NCBI RefSeq assembly: GCF_900476125.1
Contig: NZ_LS991949.1
Span: 310,001 to 374,000, forward strand
Origin: Metamycoplasma alkalescens
GTDB taxonomy: Bacteria > Bacillota_I > Bacilli_A > Mycoplasmatales > Metamycoplasmataceae
Direction: 5' to 3'
Length of the DNA stretch: 64,000 nt
A program made the position numbers and the translations under genes. Of this stretch, positions 29,809 to 40,793 are shown piece after piece (within the stretch, counting starts at the first letter, position 1; each line of letters begins with the position of its first letter). The notes beneath the pieces are model-generated. The model saw nothing but the letters and a program-made list of their open reading frames with translations. It had not been told where the DNA came from and searched no databases.

Positions 29809-31146
29809 AACTTCGAACCGAATTTGGTGATGAAGTTTTATTTTTTTTCAAATCAAAATTGGCAAACAACCAATTAAGCAAATAACAATTGGAATTTTAA
29901 ATTTAATCACAATTGCAATTTCAAATAGCAAATCAAATAAAGTATCAATAAAACTAAGAATTTTTTCAATAAAAAAGTTAAATCTAAAAAAGATTAAAGT
30001 AAGAATATAGTTAACTGAAATTAAAGGAACTAATAAAATTTGGTTAAAAAATGAAAAAATATTATACTCCTCATGAAATGTATGAAGAATTAAAACTGAA
30101 TAAAAATGTGCAACTATTATCACTAATAATGCTTTCAAATAAAAATTATAGTTTTTGAAAATAAAAATTGCAATAAGAATAAATAATGTAATTAAAAAAG
30201 ACAAAATATATGAATATGAATAAATTACAAACGGATTAATTAAAGCAATAATCAAACCACATAAACTTAAAATTGTAATATTATTCAATTTATAATTCAA
30301 AATATGCTTATTTATAAAAATCAATAAAATAAAAAGCAAAGATCTTGCTGCACTAATCTTAAAATTCAAGATCACCAAATAAATTCCTAAAAAACCAATT
30401 GCAATCAAATCATCAAAAGGAATTTTTTTATTGATTTTTTTAAACAAAAAAACAATAAACAAATAGATTAAATTAAAATGAAAACCACTAATTGTAAAAA
30501 AATGAATAATATTTAAACTTACTAGTTTTTTATAAAGCAAACTATTGGGTTGTGATTTATTAAGAATAATAATATTCAGATATTCAATAACATTTTCATT
30601 TGCTGAATTACTAATTAAAAAGTTATTTTCTTTTCTTAAAAAATTCATTTCTTCAAGTTTTAACTTAAAAAATATTTGATTGCTAAAATTAAATAAATTT
30701 AAATTTTTTATTTTTTCTAATTTACCTTTGAGATAAAAAATATATGATCAATTATTTTCAAAATCAAAAGAATTATTTTTTAAAAAATTACTATTATCAA
30801 CCATAAAATTAATATTCTTATATTTAAATAAGAAAAAATTTTTGTAATTTTTTTGCAAAATAAATTCATTAGCAATGACTTTATTTTCATATCCATTAAA
30901 TATTATTTGATAAATTGCATAACTAAAAAATAATATACTAAACAAAGAAAAAAATAGAAGTCAAAATTTTAAATTAAAAAAATTTAAAAATAAAATGATT
31001 GCAAATAAACTAGCTGAAATAATAAAATCAATTTTTAAAAATAAATTAAGAGTTAAAAATGCAGCTAAACAAGTTGGAAGAAATAAATCTATATATCGAT
31101 ATTTTTTAATAGTATTGAATAAGTTTTTTCACCAATACCAGATAAT
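29791..31146 (-). CDS. comEC: ComEC/Rec2-family competence membrane protein (start uncertain)
   Basis: About 450 residues, very hydrophobic. The ComEC core motif HLLAISGLH appears as HFFTISGFHFNLIY, followed by KISAARSLLF, where family members read PSVLRA. The channel part is thus present, but there is no metallo-beta-lactamase-like domain. It would form the channel for single-stranded DNA uptake with ComEA. In the reading frame there is no ATG or GTG near the beginning. The open frame reaches a stop at 31148, and the first possible starts are ATT/ATC codons at 31146-31141. The end overlaps ligA by 18 bases in the convergent direction. Confidence 0.75.
29807..29846 (+). terminator. Terminator after ligA
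   Basis: AAAACTTC (29807-29814) pairs with GAAGTTTT (29832-29839), followed by a T run. It lies within the convergent end of comEC. Confidence 0.7.
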
Positions 31147-31604
31147 TCTAAAATTTCTTTTCAATCCCTAATTTCTCTTTTTTTTAAATATGAATAAACT
31201 TTTTGGGCAAGATGTGATTTAATTCCTAATTCAACAAGTGTTTGATAACTAGTAATTTCATTTAATTTAAGCTTTTGATTTTTTAAAAAAGGAACATAAA
31301 TTTTTTCATTATCTTTTAAGAGCTGATTTTTATCAAGATTTTGCAAATCTGCTTTTGATTTTAAAATTGCTTGGTTAAATAATTCTAAATAAGTGCTTCC
31401 TTTTTTAAATGAATATTCCCCCGGATACTCAATTGCACCATCAATTAAAACAGAAATATATTCTGAATCATTTTTTTGAACTTGATTATTTTGCTGCTTA
31501 ATTATTTGATTTTTAACAACAATCGCTGTAATTAAAATTGTTGAAGAAAATAAAAATAAACCAGCTGCTAAAAAAAATTTTTTCTTATTAAATTTAATTT
31601 TCAT
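31089..31604 (-). CDS. comEA: ComEA-like helix-hairpin-helix protein
   Basis: 171 residues with one TGA-Trp. A lysine-rich start and one membrane helix (about residues 10-31) are followed by a SLBB-like domain (YISVLIDGAIEYPGEYSFKK) and two HhH motifs, the second being LSGIGEKTYSILLK. This is the layout of ComEA, the membrane-anchored DNA receptor. It overlaps the start of comEC. ComEA and ComEC are the two DNA-uptake parts seen; no type IV pilin genes are in the window. Confidence 0.85.
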
Positions 31605-31718
31605 ACTTTAATTTTCAAAAGAAATTTAAATAAATGATTGATTTTAGGAAAAAATTAAGAAAAAATTCACAAGTAAACATCTTTCACTTGTAAATTTAAA
31701 AATAAATTTCTATTTAAA

Positions 31719-32453
31719 TTATTCTAAAAAAGTTGCATTATGTCAAACTTCTTGCACATCTTCATCATCTTCTAATAAATCAACAAATTTATTAAGTTGT
31801 TCAAATTTGTCTTTTTCAATTTCTGTTTCTGAATTAGGAATATATGTAACTTCTGCTGTTGAATAATTTTCAATTGCAAAAGCCTCATCAATTGCTTGTT
31901 TAACTTTTTGGAAATCAGATGGTTTTGTGATAATAACAAACAAATCATCTTCGATTTCAAAATCTTCAGCACCCGCATCCATTGCAACCATCATCACTTC
32001 ATCTTCATTAGCAAGATTTTTTGAAAATTCAATTAATCCTTTTTGATCAAAAACATATGATGCTGTTCCTTGTTTGCCCAATTGACCATTATATTTATTA
32101 AAATAATGCTTAATATTTGAAGCTAAACGATTAAAATTATCTGTTAAGCAACTCACAACAAAATTTACACCACCAAAAGCTGTTCCTGAATATAAGTAGT
32201 TTTGATAATTAGCACCTTCTTTTGAACCACCTTTTACTTTTGAAATTGCTTTTTCAATGTTTGCTTTAGGCATTGATTTTGCTTTCGCTTTTGTAATTGC
32301 TAATTTTAAGGCAGGATTTGAATCAGGATCTGGTCCACCAATTGTGGCTGCAACAATGATTTCTTTTGAGAATTTTTGAAACATTTGTGCACGTTTTGAA
32401 TCCATTGCTGCTTTATGATGTTTTGTTGTTGCTCATTTTGAATGTCCTGACAT
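31719..32453 (-). CDS. YebC/PmpR-family DNA-binding regulatory protein
   Basis: 244 residues with two TGA-Trp codons. The family start MSGHSKWATTKHHKAA (usually MAGHSKWANIKHRKA) is intact, followed by KRAQMFQKFSKEI and GGPDPDSNPALKLAI. GGAG lies upstream of the ATG. YebC proteins are linked to transcription control and, in recent work, to relief of ribosome stalling; which applies here is unknown. A weak hairpin with a T run follows at 31668-31691. Confidence 0.92.
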
Positions 32454-32576
32454 GCTTCTTAACTCCTATTAAATTTGATTATATTTTTAGAAAGATATTA
32501 TTAGATTAATTTTATTAATAATATTTCGTGTTTATTATATCAAAATAATGCTTATATAATATAATAAATAACATCC

Positions 32577-33548
32577 ATGTATTTAATTAAAGGTGATGAA
32601 AATTATTTTATTGACGAAAAAATCAATGAAATAATCAAAAATGAAACAAATAATAATCAAGAGGAAATAGAATTTATTAAATTCTATGATTTTTTTATGC
32701 TCGAGGAATTAGCTGATGCAATCAATAATCAAGGTTTGTTTTTTAATAAAAAAATCATCATTTTTAAAAATCCTTTTCTTTTCAATATTAAAAACAAAAA
32801 TGTTAATGAAAAATTAATCAATGATTTTATTGAATTAATCAAATCTTTTTCACAAGATCAAAACACAATTCTTATTTTTAGTCAAGAAATTTATAAATAT
32901 GACAAAAACTTTTTTGCTTCAAAAGCATTTAATTACATTGATAAAAATAGTCAAGTTATTCAGATTAAAAAAATTGAAGAAAAAAACCTTTTTTCGTTTG
33001 TATTTTCAATGGTGAAAAATCTTGGAGGAAACATCAGTGATCAGGCATTAATTTTCTTATTAGAAATCATGCCGAATAATCTTGATTTAATAAAGCAAGA
33101 AATTAAAAAATTGTTATTAATCGAAAAAAATATTACAAAGCAAATGATTGAGGATAACATTTTTTCAATGTCAAATAATATTGAATTTGCTTTATCAGAA
33201 GCAATTTTAAAATGACAAAGTCAAAGTCAAATAATTAAAAAAATTAATGAGCAAATTCAATATGGTTTTGATGCAAACCAAATCATTTCCCAAATTGCTT
33301 CGATTTTATTAAACACAAAAATGATTGCAATTTTAAGAAAGAAAAATTTGGGCAATGATGTCATTGCAAAAATAATAAATATTCATCCTTATCGGGTTAA
33401 ATTACATCTTGATTTTTTTAGCAAAATTGACAGCAATAAACTTAATAAAATTATTGAAGAAATTGCAACAATTGATTTAAATTTAAAAAAAGGTTACTTG
33501 AATGATGAATTAGCTATGAATTTAATTATTTTAAAATTATTAAGATAA
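32577..33548 (+). CDS. holA: DNA polymerase III delta subunit
   Basis: 323 residues with one TGA-Trp. It is the clamp-loader wrench subunit. The start MYLIKGDENYFIDEKINEII matches the family (YLLYGEEEFLI). The core SQEIYKYDKNF, LGGNISDQALIFLLE and the C-terminal collar domain (HPYRVKLHLDFF) are present. A TATAAT (32560-32565) lies 11 bases upstream of the ATG, giving a leader of only a few bases. Confidence 0.88.
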
Positions 33549-33560
33549 GGAATAAAATCT

Positions 33561-35075
33561 ATGAATTTAACAAAAAAAATAATTTTATATGAATTAAAAG
33601 TTGAAAATTTCTTTGATAAAGAAAGAAGTGGGTTTGGTAATTTTAATGGTATTTTAAACAAATTAGCATATTTCAAAAACTTAGATGTTGATATTATTGC
33701 AATCGATGACATTTTAAACCAATATGAAAACAACATTGATCTTGAAGACATTAAAAATAAATTTGGTTCAATTAAAGATTTTGTTAATTTAGTCAATGTT
33801 TTTAAAGAAAATTCAATTGAAATTGCACCAATTATTGATTTAATGAACATCAAGCAATCATTTATTAATTGAAACAATATGATGAGTTTATATGATCTTA
33901 ATGAAAAAAATGCCAATTTATATTTAACCAAACTAGATACATATTTAATCAATAAAAGTATTAAAAAAACTTCATTATATGAAATATATAATTTCATTAA
34001 ATATTTTAAAAACATTTTAAATTTCTATTTAAAATTAAACATTTCAACAATCGTTCTTGATAATTTTGAATTTTTAGCATTTGATGGCTTAAAAGAGGAT
34101 AAAAAAATTGATTTTATTAATGATTTATACAAAATCATTAAAAGAAAAAAACCAAATATGACAGTCATTTTTAAAACAGCAAATAACAATTTTAATTTAT
34201 ACAAAAAAATGCTATCGCCAAAAAATGAAAACATTGATTTTTTGTATCTAACTAATCTTTCAATTTTAGAGCAAAAAAATAAGCAAAAAATCATGAAAAA
34301 TAAAAAAATAAGTTATAAAAATATTTTTAAATTTATTAAAAATTTTAATCAATCGCCAAAAGTAATTTTAAGTTTAAACTCAAATTTATCAGGAAGATTT
34401 TTATCTAAATGAGGTAGTGAGAAAGCTTATTTTAATGAATCACTAAAAACATTTTTAATGTTTTTATACTCAGGCAATAATTCCATTGCTTTTTATTATG
34501 GTGATGAAGTTGGTACATTACGAGCTTCTTTTAAAAAGGATTTTAATTTTAATGATGAAAATTACAATGAAGAAAAAAGATTTTATCAATCAAAAAATAT
34601 TAGTTTAGAAAGTTTTTTTAATTATCATTGTTATTTCAATAAACTAAGTTCATACACGCAAATGCCTTGAGATAGCAAACAAAGTTCAAATTTCAAAAAC
34701 AATAAAAATTTATTTTATGCAATTAATTATCAAAACCAAAATGTTGAAAATCAACTAGAAAATAAAAATAGTGCATTAAACTTTGTTTATTTTTTAAACA
34801 GCTTAATTTTTGATTCAAAATATGCAAAATTTTTTAAAAATAATCATTTCAAAATTAAGCACAAAAAAGGCATTTATATTATCAAAAAAAACATTGATAA
34901 AGAAAGTTTAGTTTTTTTACTTAATTTAACAAACCAACATAAAAAAATCTTGCAACTACATGATTATATGATTCTAAATGGCTCTTATGCAAATAAATTT
35001 TATTCAGAATTTCCAAAAGAATTAGGTCCTTTTGAAAGTCTTATTTTATGCAAACAAAAGCAAGACAATAAATAA
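33561..35075 (+). CDS. GH13 (alpha-amylase-family)-like protein lacking catalytic residues
   Basis: 504 residues with three TGA-Trp codons. The N-terminus (ILYELKVENFFDKERSGFGNFNGILNKLAYFKNLDVDII) follows the GH13 pattern of oligo-1,6-glucosidases (VYQIYP, GIGDLNGI, LDYLKDLGVDAI). Later blocks match SRWGxxxxYRxESAK and YQGEEIGM as SKWGSEKAYFNESLK and YYGDEVGT. The R-x-D of the nucleophile strand reads VLD, the acid/base GE reads FK (MTVIFKTA), and NHD reads NSN. It is therefore probably not an active glycosidase. AAGGAATAAAATCT precedes the ATG. It is preceded by holA and followed by a membrane protein gene. Confidence 0.75.
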
Positions 35076-35132
35076 TTTAATGATTTAGTTAATGTTATAA
35101 TATTAAAATGCAATAAATTATAAGGAGAAATT

Positions 35133-35672
35133 ATGCCAGGAGGCGGTGGTCAAGTAGTTGTTTATACAATACTATCATTGATTCTTTTCTTTATTGTTTT
35201 TTATATTATTTGAAAAGCAACAAAAACAAAAAGAATGAAAAAACGCATGGAAAAGATTGAACAAAAAAAAGCAAAAGAAACACTAGAACTTTATTTTGAG
35301 TTTATTCTAACTTATAATTTAATCATTGATTTCACAAACAATGAATTAGAAAATTTCTTGAATAAAAATAGTGAAAGAAAAATGAGTGAAATTAAGGTTG
35401 GAGCAAAAAAATTGTTACTAAAATTAATTTCTCGAGAAGATTTTGCGATCTTTTTTCAAAATGATAGTAAATATGAATTATTTGTTCACAATGCCGAGCT
35501 TTTAACAGCAACTCAAGCTAATTTATGAGATAAAAAAATCCCAAATGTTCTTAATTTTTTCAAAGAGCAAAAAAAACTTGTTCCAAATGATGAAAAAATT
35601 AACAAATTAGTTGAAATTACAAATAAGACAATTATGAGGCAATTTTATGAAGAAAGAAAAAAAGATGCATAA
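35133..35672 (+). CDS. Membrane-anchored hypothetical protein
   Basis: 179 residues with two TGA-Trp codons. A glycine-rich start (MPGGGGQ) is followed by one membrane helix (YTILSLILFFIVFYII) and then a basic segment (KATKTKRMKKRMEK). The remaining 130 residues are predicted helical and cytoplasmic. AAGGAG precedes the ATG. No known domain recognised. The stop overlaps pgsA by eight bases, so it is coupled to phospholipid synthesis genes. Confidence 0.75.
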
Positions 35673-36489
35673 CCCAGGAAAAAACAATTTTCAAGCTGAA
35701 AAAAAATACTTGGGAACTGCTAATTGATTAACAATTATAAGAATGCTTTTAATGATTCCATTTGTTATTTTGATGACAATTGCTTTTCTTTTTATTTCAA
35801 AATATAATGGAACATTTTGATATGACAAAATTAAATTAGTTGGGCAGCAACAATATCCAGTTGCCCTTTCAGCAATCTATTGAATAAACGTAATTATTTT
35901 CTTAGCGGCAATGATCACAGATTTTGTTGATGGCCATATTGCACGTAAAACCAAAACGATTTCACAATTTGGAAAAATTTTTGATCCGATTGCGGACAAA
36001 ATCACAACCTCATTGATGCTTTTATTCATTGCATTAATGAATTACTCATTTCTACCAATTGTTGTCTTTTTCATTGTAAGAGATATTCTTGTTGAAGGTG
36101 CTAGAATATATGCGGTAAAAAAAGATATTAAGGTTGCTTCAAATTGATGGGGTAAAACAAAAACAATTGTTGTTTCACTTGCATTAATTGTTGTTGCATT
36201 TGCTGGGCCTTGAATGGTTAAACTTGATGAAAAGGGCAACTATACACCAGATTATTTAAAATTATTCTTTATCAACATTCCTTTGATTCTTGGTTCAATT
36301 TTTAGTTGAATAACTGCAATTATTTATCTAGCAAAATACTTAAAAGGTATTACTAAAGATTATTCTGAAGAGATTAAAAACCAAAATGATAATCAAAAAA
36401 AAGAAATAAATCAAGTACAAGAAATCAAAGAACAAAATAAAGAAGAAAACAATAGCACTGAAATAAATCAAAATGAGCAAAATAAATAA
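35665..36489 (+). CDS. pgsA: CDP-diacylglycerol-glycerol-3-phosphate 3-phosphatidyltransferase
   Basis: 274 residues with several TGA-Trp codons. The CDP-alcohol phosphotransferase signature is complete: DFVDGHIAR, then eight residues, GKIFDPIADK. It is a membrane protein with several helices (MLLMIPFVILMTIAFLF and others). It makes phosphatidylglycerophosphate. The last 40 residues form a hydrophilic Q/N/E/K tail that is not part of the family core. Its terminator hairpin is the site into which the IS element copy at 36528 inserted. Confidence 0.93.
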
Positions 36490-36498
36490 ATAGATTTA

Positions 36499-36527
36499 AT
36501 AGTTGGTAATAAGCAATAACCAACTAT
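36499..36527. repeat. 29-bp target duplication, left copy (hairpin terminator of pgsA)
   Basis: The sequence ATAGTTGG to CCAACTAT is an inverted repeat with an inner spacer. The identical 29 bp recurs at 37896-37924 on the other side of the IS element. Confidence 0.9.
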
Positions 36528-37895
36528 CCTAAATGAAAAGTTCAAGTGCAACACTGTTGCATTTGCTTTTTTTATTATAAATTAAATGTTTCTATAACTT
36601 ATTTTTTTGTTTAAAATGAAAAAATATTTATTATTTTTTTGAATCTAAATTCAATTTAAAGAGTTTTATTATTAAAACTAAAATTTGGAATACTCAAAAA
36701 ACTGACATTAGTCAGTTATTATTTTTTTTAGTTTGATTTTATCAATTTTAAATAAGTAAATTTTTATAATATAAAGTCATTACTATTTTCTTTTTTAAAC
36801 AACTCCAAAGGTGTTAATCAGTTTAATATTTCTCTTGGCATATTGTTGATTTTGAAAACTATTTTTTCTAATTCTTCTTGGGTTATTTCATTAAAATCAA
36901 ACCCCTTTTTAAATTCTCTTCTTAAAATCCCATTTCAATGTTCATTACTACCTCGTTGGAATGATGCATATGGTTCTGCACGATATATTTTTATGTCTAA
37001 CCACTTAGCTAATAAACCAATTTTTTCAAATTCAATACCATTATCTATGGTTATGCTTTTGACAAATAAATTGTTATCTTGAATTAGATTTTTAAGACTT
37101 GAATTTATTACAAATCCAGATTTTGAACGAACTTTTATTGCGAATCCGATTCTTGTTTTTCTTTCTGTAAGTGTTAAAACATTGTAATATCCATTTGATT
37201 TTCTACCCAATACAAGATCAGCTTCTCAGTGTCCAAATTCTTTTCTTAAATCAATTTTTTTTGGTCTTGTTCATATTGGAAAAACGTAATCTGCTGAATT
37301 AACCAATCTTTTTATAACTGATGTAGTTCTTTTTCCGCCCTTTTTATATCATTTTCTTAATCTATCTTTTCTTTTGATAACTCAAAGATTTTTATTTATT
37401 CAGTTGTATACCGTTCTTAATGAAGGACAATTTATATTTGGATCCTTTTTTATCTCATGTAATGTAGCTTTCACACCATAGTATTTTTTGTCATATTTAT
37501 TTTTGAATAATTCTGTAAATTTATCAAATTTATTCGGCAACAAAAATCTAAAATAATATTTATGTCTATGACGTTTTTTAGCCTTAATGTTTGCTACAAT
37601 GGGGTCATAAGTTCCTAAACTTGTGTTTCTTTTTATTTCTCGCATAATTGTTGAAGGACTTCTATCTAATTTTTTTGCAATTGAACGTATTGATTTATTA
37701 CGATTAAGCTCAAATTTTATATAAGATCTTTCAACTTCATTTATATGTTTATATTTATTATTTTTGTTATAATTCATATTGAAAGTTCCTTTATCTCAAG
37801 CGGGACTTTTTTTCTTATTTTTAAAAATAAAAATTCAAGTGTCCACAACTATATTTTATATCTTTAGTGTGTTGCACTTGAATTTATAATTAAGC
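36528..37895 (-). mobile_element. IS30-family insertion sequence, IS1630-like, copy A (1368 bp)
   Basis: Both ends carry the 14-bp inverted repeat TTCAAGTGCAACAC, extended outward by an imperfect 13 bp. The element encodes one transposase on the minus strand and has about 220 bp of noncoding DNA after it, with a terminator hairpin (AACTGAC/GTCAGTT). It is flanked by a 29-bp target duplication. Length and sequence match copies B and C almost exactly. Confidence 0.93.
36764..37777 (-). CDS. IS30-family transposase (copy A)
   Basis: 337 residues with several TGA-Trp codons. The N-terminal helix-turn-helix is SIRSIAKKLDRSPSTIMREIKRN. The DDE catalytic domain has the IS30 landmarks: GHWEADLV, the TIDNGIEF segment with the second Asp, and the final Glu region around SNEHWNGILRREF. 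Intact, so probably active. It is nearly identical to copies B and C. Confidence 0.95.
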
Positions 37896-37924
37896 ATAGT
37901 TGGTAATAAGCAATAACCAACTAT
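37896..37924. repeat. 29-bp target duplication, right copy
   Basis: It is identical to 36499-36527 and continues into TATTTTTTT, so this copy keeps the T run of the original pgsA terminator. Confidence 0.9.
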
Positions 37925-38000
37925 TATTTTTTTAGGAAAAAAATAAGATTTGAAAAATTTATTAATTGATAAAAATCCTAAGTTTAATTCAGTTTTATAC

Positions 38001-38006
38001 TATAAT
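38001..38006 (+). promoter_or_regulatory. Probable -10 box for rpmG
   Basis: TATAAT about 75 bases before the rpmG ATG, the best promoter-like hexamer between the IS element and the gene. Confidence 0.4.
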
Positions 38007-38081
38007 TTATTTATTATTTTTTAAATTTAGTGTCAGCGTATTTTATTAAATTCAATCAAAGAATATTAAAGTGGAGGAAAA

Positions 38082-38234
38082 ATGCCAAGAGAAGGATTAA
38101 CACTAAGATGTGAAGAATGTAAAATGGAAAATTACATTACCAAAAAAAATAAAAAATTACATCCTGACAAAATGGAAGTAAAAAAATATTGTTCAAAATG
38201 TAATGCACATACCAATCACAAAGAAAAAAAATAA
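38082..38234 (+). CDS. rpmG: 50S ribosomal protein L33
   Basis: 50 residues. It begins [24 protein letters not shown] and ends with [15 protein letters not shown]. Two CxxC pairs mark the zinc-binding form of L33. GGAGG lies eight bases upstream. It lies between two inverted IS copies and is followed by pepP. Confidence 0.95.
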   Translation: MPREGLTLRCEECKMENYITKKNKKLHPDKMEVKKYCSKCNAHTNHKEKK

Positions 38235-38260
38235 AATAAGTTTTTAAAGGGGAATTTTAA

Positions 38261-39304
38261 ATGCTAAAACAAGAATTATCAAAAGTATTTGATCAACTAC
38301 AATTAGATGCAATATTATCTGAAGCACCACAAACAAGATTATGATACTCAAACATTCAAACTTCAGATGGATTTATTGTTATTGAAAAAGAAAAAGCATT
38401 TTTATTTGTTGACCATCGTTACATTGAATATGCAACAAAAAATGCCAAAAATGTCGAAGTTATTTTATTAGAAAAAGATTCATTATCAGCTTTTTTAAAA
38501 AAGAAAAATTACAAAACTATTGGAATTGAAGAAGATTATTTGAAAATTCAAACATTTGAACATTTCAAAAAAATGTTGCCAAAAACAACTTTTAAAAATT
38601 TAATTGGACAACAATATCGAATTAAAAAAGATGAAGAAGAAATTACAAAAATTCAAGAGGCATGTCTAATTTCACTTCAAGCTTTTGAGGAACTTAAAAA
38701 ACTTCTTGAAGAAGGCATGACTGAATTAGAAGCTTCAAATAAATTAGGTTACTTAATGCGTTTATTTGGAGCTGAAAAAGAATCTTTTGAATCAATTGTT
38801 GCATTTGGCCCGAATACTGCTGAACCACATCATCACCCAACAAACCGTAAGTTAGCAGATGGTGATATTGTTAAAGTTGATTTTGGTGCCCAATTTGAAG
38901 GTTGAGCAAGTGATATAACAAGAACATTTTTCTTTGGCAAACCAAAAGCATCTTCAGGTGAATTAATTGATATTTTAAATATTGTTACTGAAGCCCAAAA
39001 ATTAGGACGTGAAGCAGTTAAACCAGGAATTAAAGCTTCAGAAATCGATAAAATTTGCCGTGAATATATTGAATCAAAAGGATATGGTAAATTCTTTAGT
39101 CATTCAACTGGACATGGTGTTGGGATTGATGTTCACGAACTTCCTTCAGTAAGCAAAAATTCAGATATTGAATTAGAAGAAGGTATGATCATTACCGTTG
39201 AACCTGGCATTTATATCGAAGGTTTAGGTGGCGCAAGAATTGAAGATACAATTTTGGTTACAAAAGATAGTTCAAAAGTTTTAAGTCGTCCCGAAGATTA
39301 TTAA
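38261..39304 (+). CDS. pepP: Xaa-Pro aminopeptidase (M24 metallopeptidase)
   Basis: 347 residues with two TGA-Trp codons. The metal ligands are all visible: VKVDFGAQFEGWASDITRTF (two Asp), HSTGHGVGIDVHE (His), ITVEPGIYI (Glu) and ARIEDTI (Glu). The N-terminal creatinase-like domain spans about residues 1-120. It removes N-terminal residues preceding proline, for peptide use. AAAGGGG precedes the ATG. Confidence 0.95.
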
Positions 39305-39332
39305 AAAAGTGGTTTAGAGACTACTTTTTTTA
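39303..39332 (+). terminator. Terminator after pepP
   Basis: AAAAAAGTGG pairs with CTACTTTTTT (one G-U pair), ending in a T run. Confidence 0.8.
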
Positions 39333-39352
39333 TTTAAAAAGCAAACAAAAAA

Positions 39353-39367
39353 ATAAGTCTTTTTTAA
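39353..39367. repeat. 15-bp target duplication, left copy
   Basis: ATAAGTCTTTTTTAA, repeated at 40736-40750. The right copy is the left arm of a hairpin whose right arm is AGACTTAT. Confidence 0.85.
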
Positions 39368-40735
39368 GCTTAATTATAAATTCAAGTGCAACACACTAAA
39401 GATATAAAATATAGTTGTGGACACTTGAATTTTTATTTTTAAAAATAAGAAAAAAAGTCCCGCTTGAGATAAAGGAACTTTCAATATGAATTATAACAAA
39501 AATAATAAATATAAACATATAAATGAAGTTGAAAGATCTTATATAAAATTTGAGCTTAATCGTAATAAATCAATACATTCAATTGCAAAAAAATTAGATA
39601 GAAGTCCTTCAACAATTATGCGAGAAATAAAAAGAAACACAAGTTTAGGAACTTATGACCCCATTGTAGCAAACATTAAAGCTAAAAAACGTCATAGACA
39701 TAAATATTATTTTAGATTTTTGTTGCCGAATAAATTTGATAAATTTACAGAATTATTCAAAAATAAATATGACAAAAAATACTATGGTGTGAAAGCTACA
39801 TTACATGAGATAAAAAAGGATCCAAATATAAATTGTCCTTCATTAAGAACGATATACAACTGAATAAATAAAAATCTTTGAGTTATCAAAAGAAAAGATA
39901 GATTAAGAAAATGATATAAAAAGGGCGGAAAAAGAACTACATCAGTTATAAAAAGATTGGTTAATTCAGCAGATTACGTTTTTCCAATATGAACAAGACC
40001 AAAAAAAATTGATTTAAGAAAAGAATTTGGACACTGAGAAGCTGATCTTGTATTGGGTAAAAAATCAAATGGATATTACAATGTTTTAACACTTACAGAA
40101 AGAAAAACAAGAATCTGATTCGCAATAAAAGTTCGTTCAAAATCTGGATTTGTAATAAATTCAAGTCTTAAAAATCTAATTCAAGATAACAATTTATTTG
40201 TCAAAAGCATAACCATAGATAATGGTATTGAATTTGAAAAAATTGGTTTATTGGCTAAGTGGTTAGACATAAAAATATATCGTGCAGAACCATATGCATC
40301 ATTCCAACGAGGTAGTAATGAACATTGAAATGGGATTTTAAGAAGAGAATTTAAAAAGGGGTTTGATTTTAATGAAATAACCCAAGAAGAATTAGAAAAA
40401 ATAGTTTTCAAAATTAACAATATGCCAAGAGAAATATTAAACTGATTAACACCTTTTGAGTTGTTTAAAAAAGAAAATAGTAATGATTTTATATTATAAA
40501 AATTTACTTATTTAAAATTGATAAAATCAAACTAAAAAAAATAATAACTGACTAATGTCAGTTTTTTGAGTATTCCAAATTTTAGTTTTAATAATAAAAC
40601 TCTTTAAATTGAATTTAGATTCAAAAAAATAATAAATATTTTTTCATTTTAAACAAAAAAATAAGTTATAGAAACATTTAATTTATAATAAAAAAAGCAA
40701 ATGCAACAGTGTTGCACTTGAACTTTTCATTTAGG
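39368..40735 (+). mobile_element. IS30-family insertion sequence, IS1630-like, copy B (1368 bp)
   Basis: It has the same ends and length as copies A and C, in inverted orientation to copy A. It lies between pepP and nfo. The target duplication is 15 bp. Confidence 0.93.
39486..40499 (+). CDS. IS30-family transposase (copy B)
   Basis: 337 residues, with the same helix-turn-helix and DDE landmarks as copy A. It differs at a few positions: Arg to His in SIHSIAKK, Arg to Lys before KSNGYY, and Gly to Trp (GGA to TGA) in RKTRIWFAIKV. The last change lies in the catalytic core between the first two acidic residues and could affect activity. The gene has no frameshift. Confidence 0.94.
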
Positions 40736-40750
40736 ATAAGTCTTTTTTAA
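40736..40750. repeat. 15-bp target duplication, right copy
   Basis: It is identical to 39353-39367. Together with AGACTTATTTTTTT further on it forms the original hairpin with a T run. Confidence 0.85.
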
Positions 40751-40793
40751 AAAATTAGACTTATTTTTTTAAATTATTAAATTTATTTTTTTA

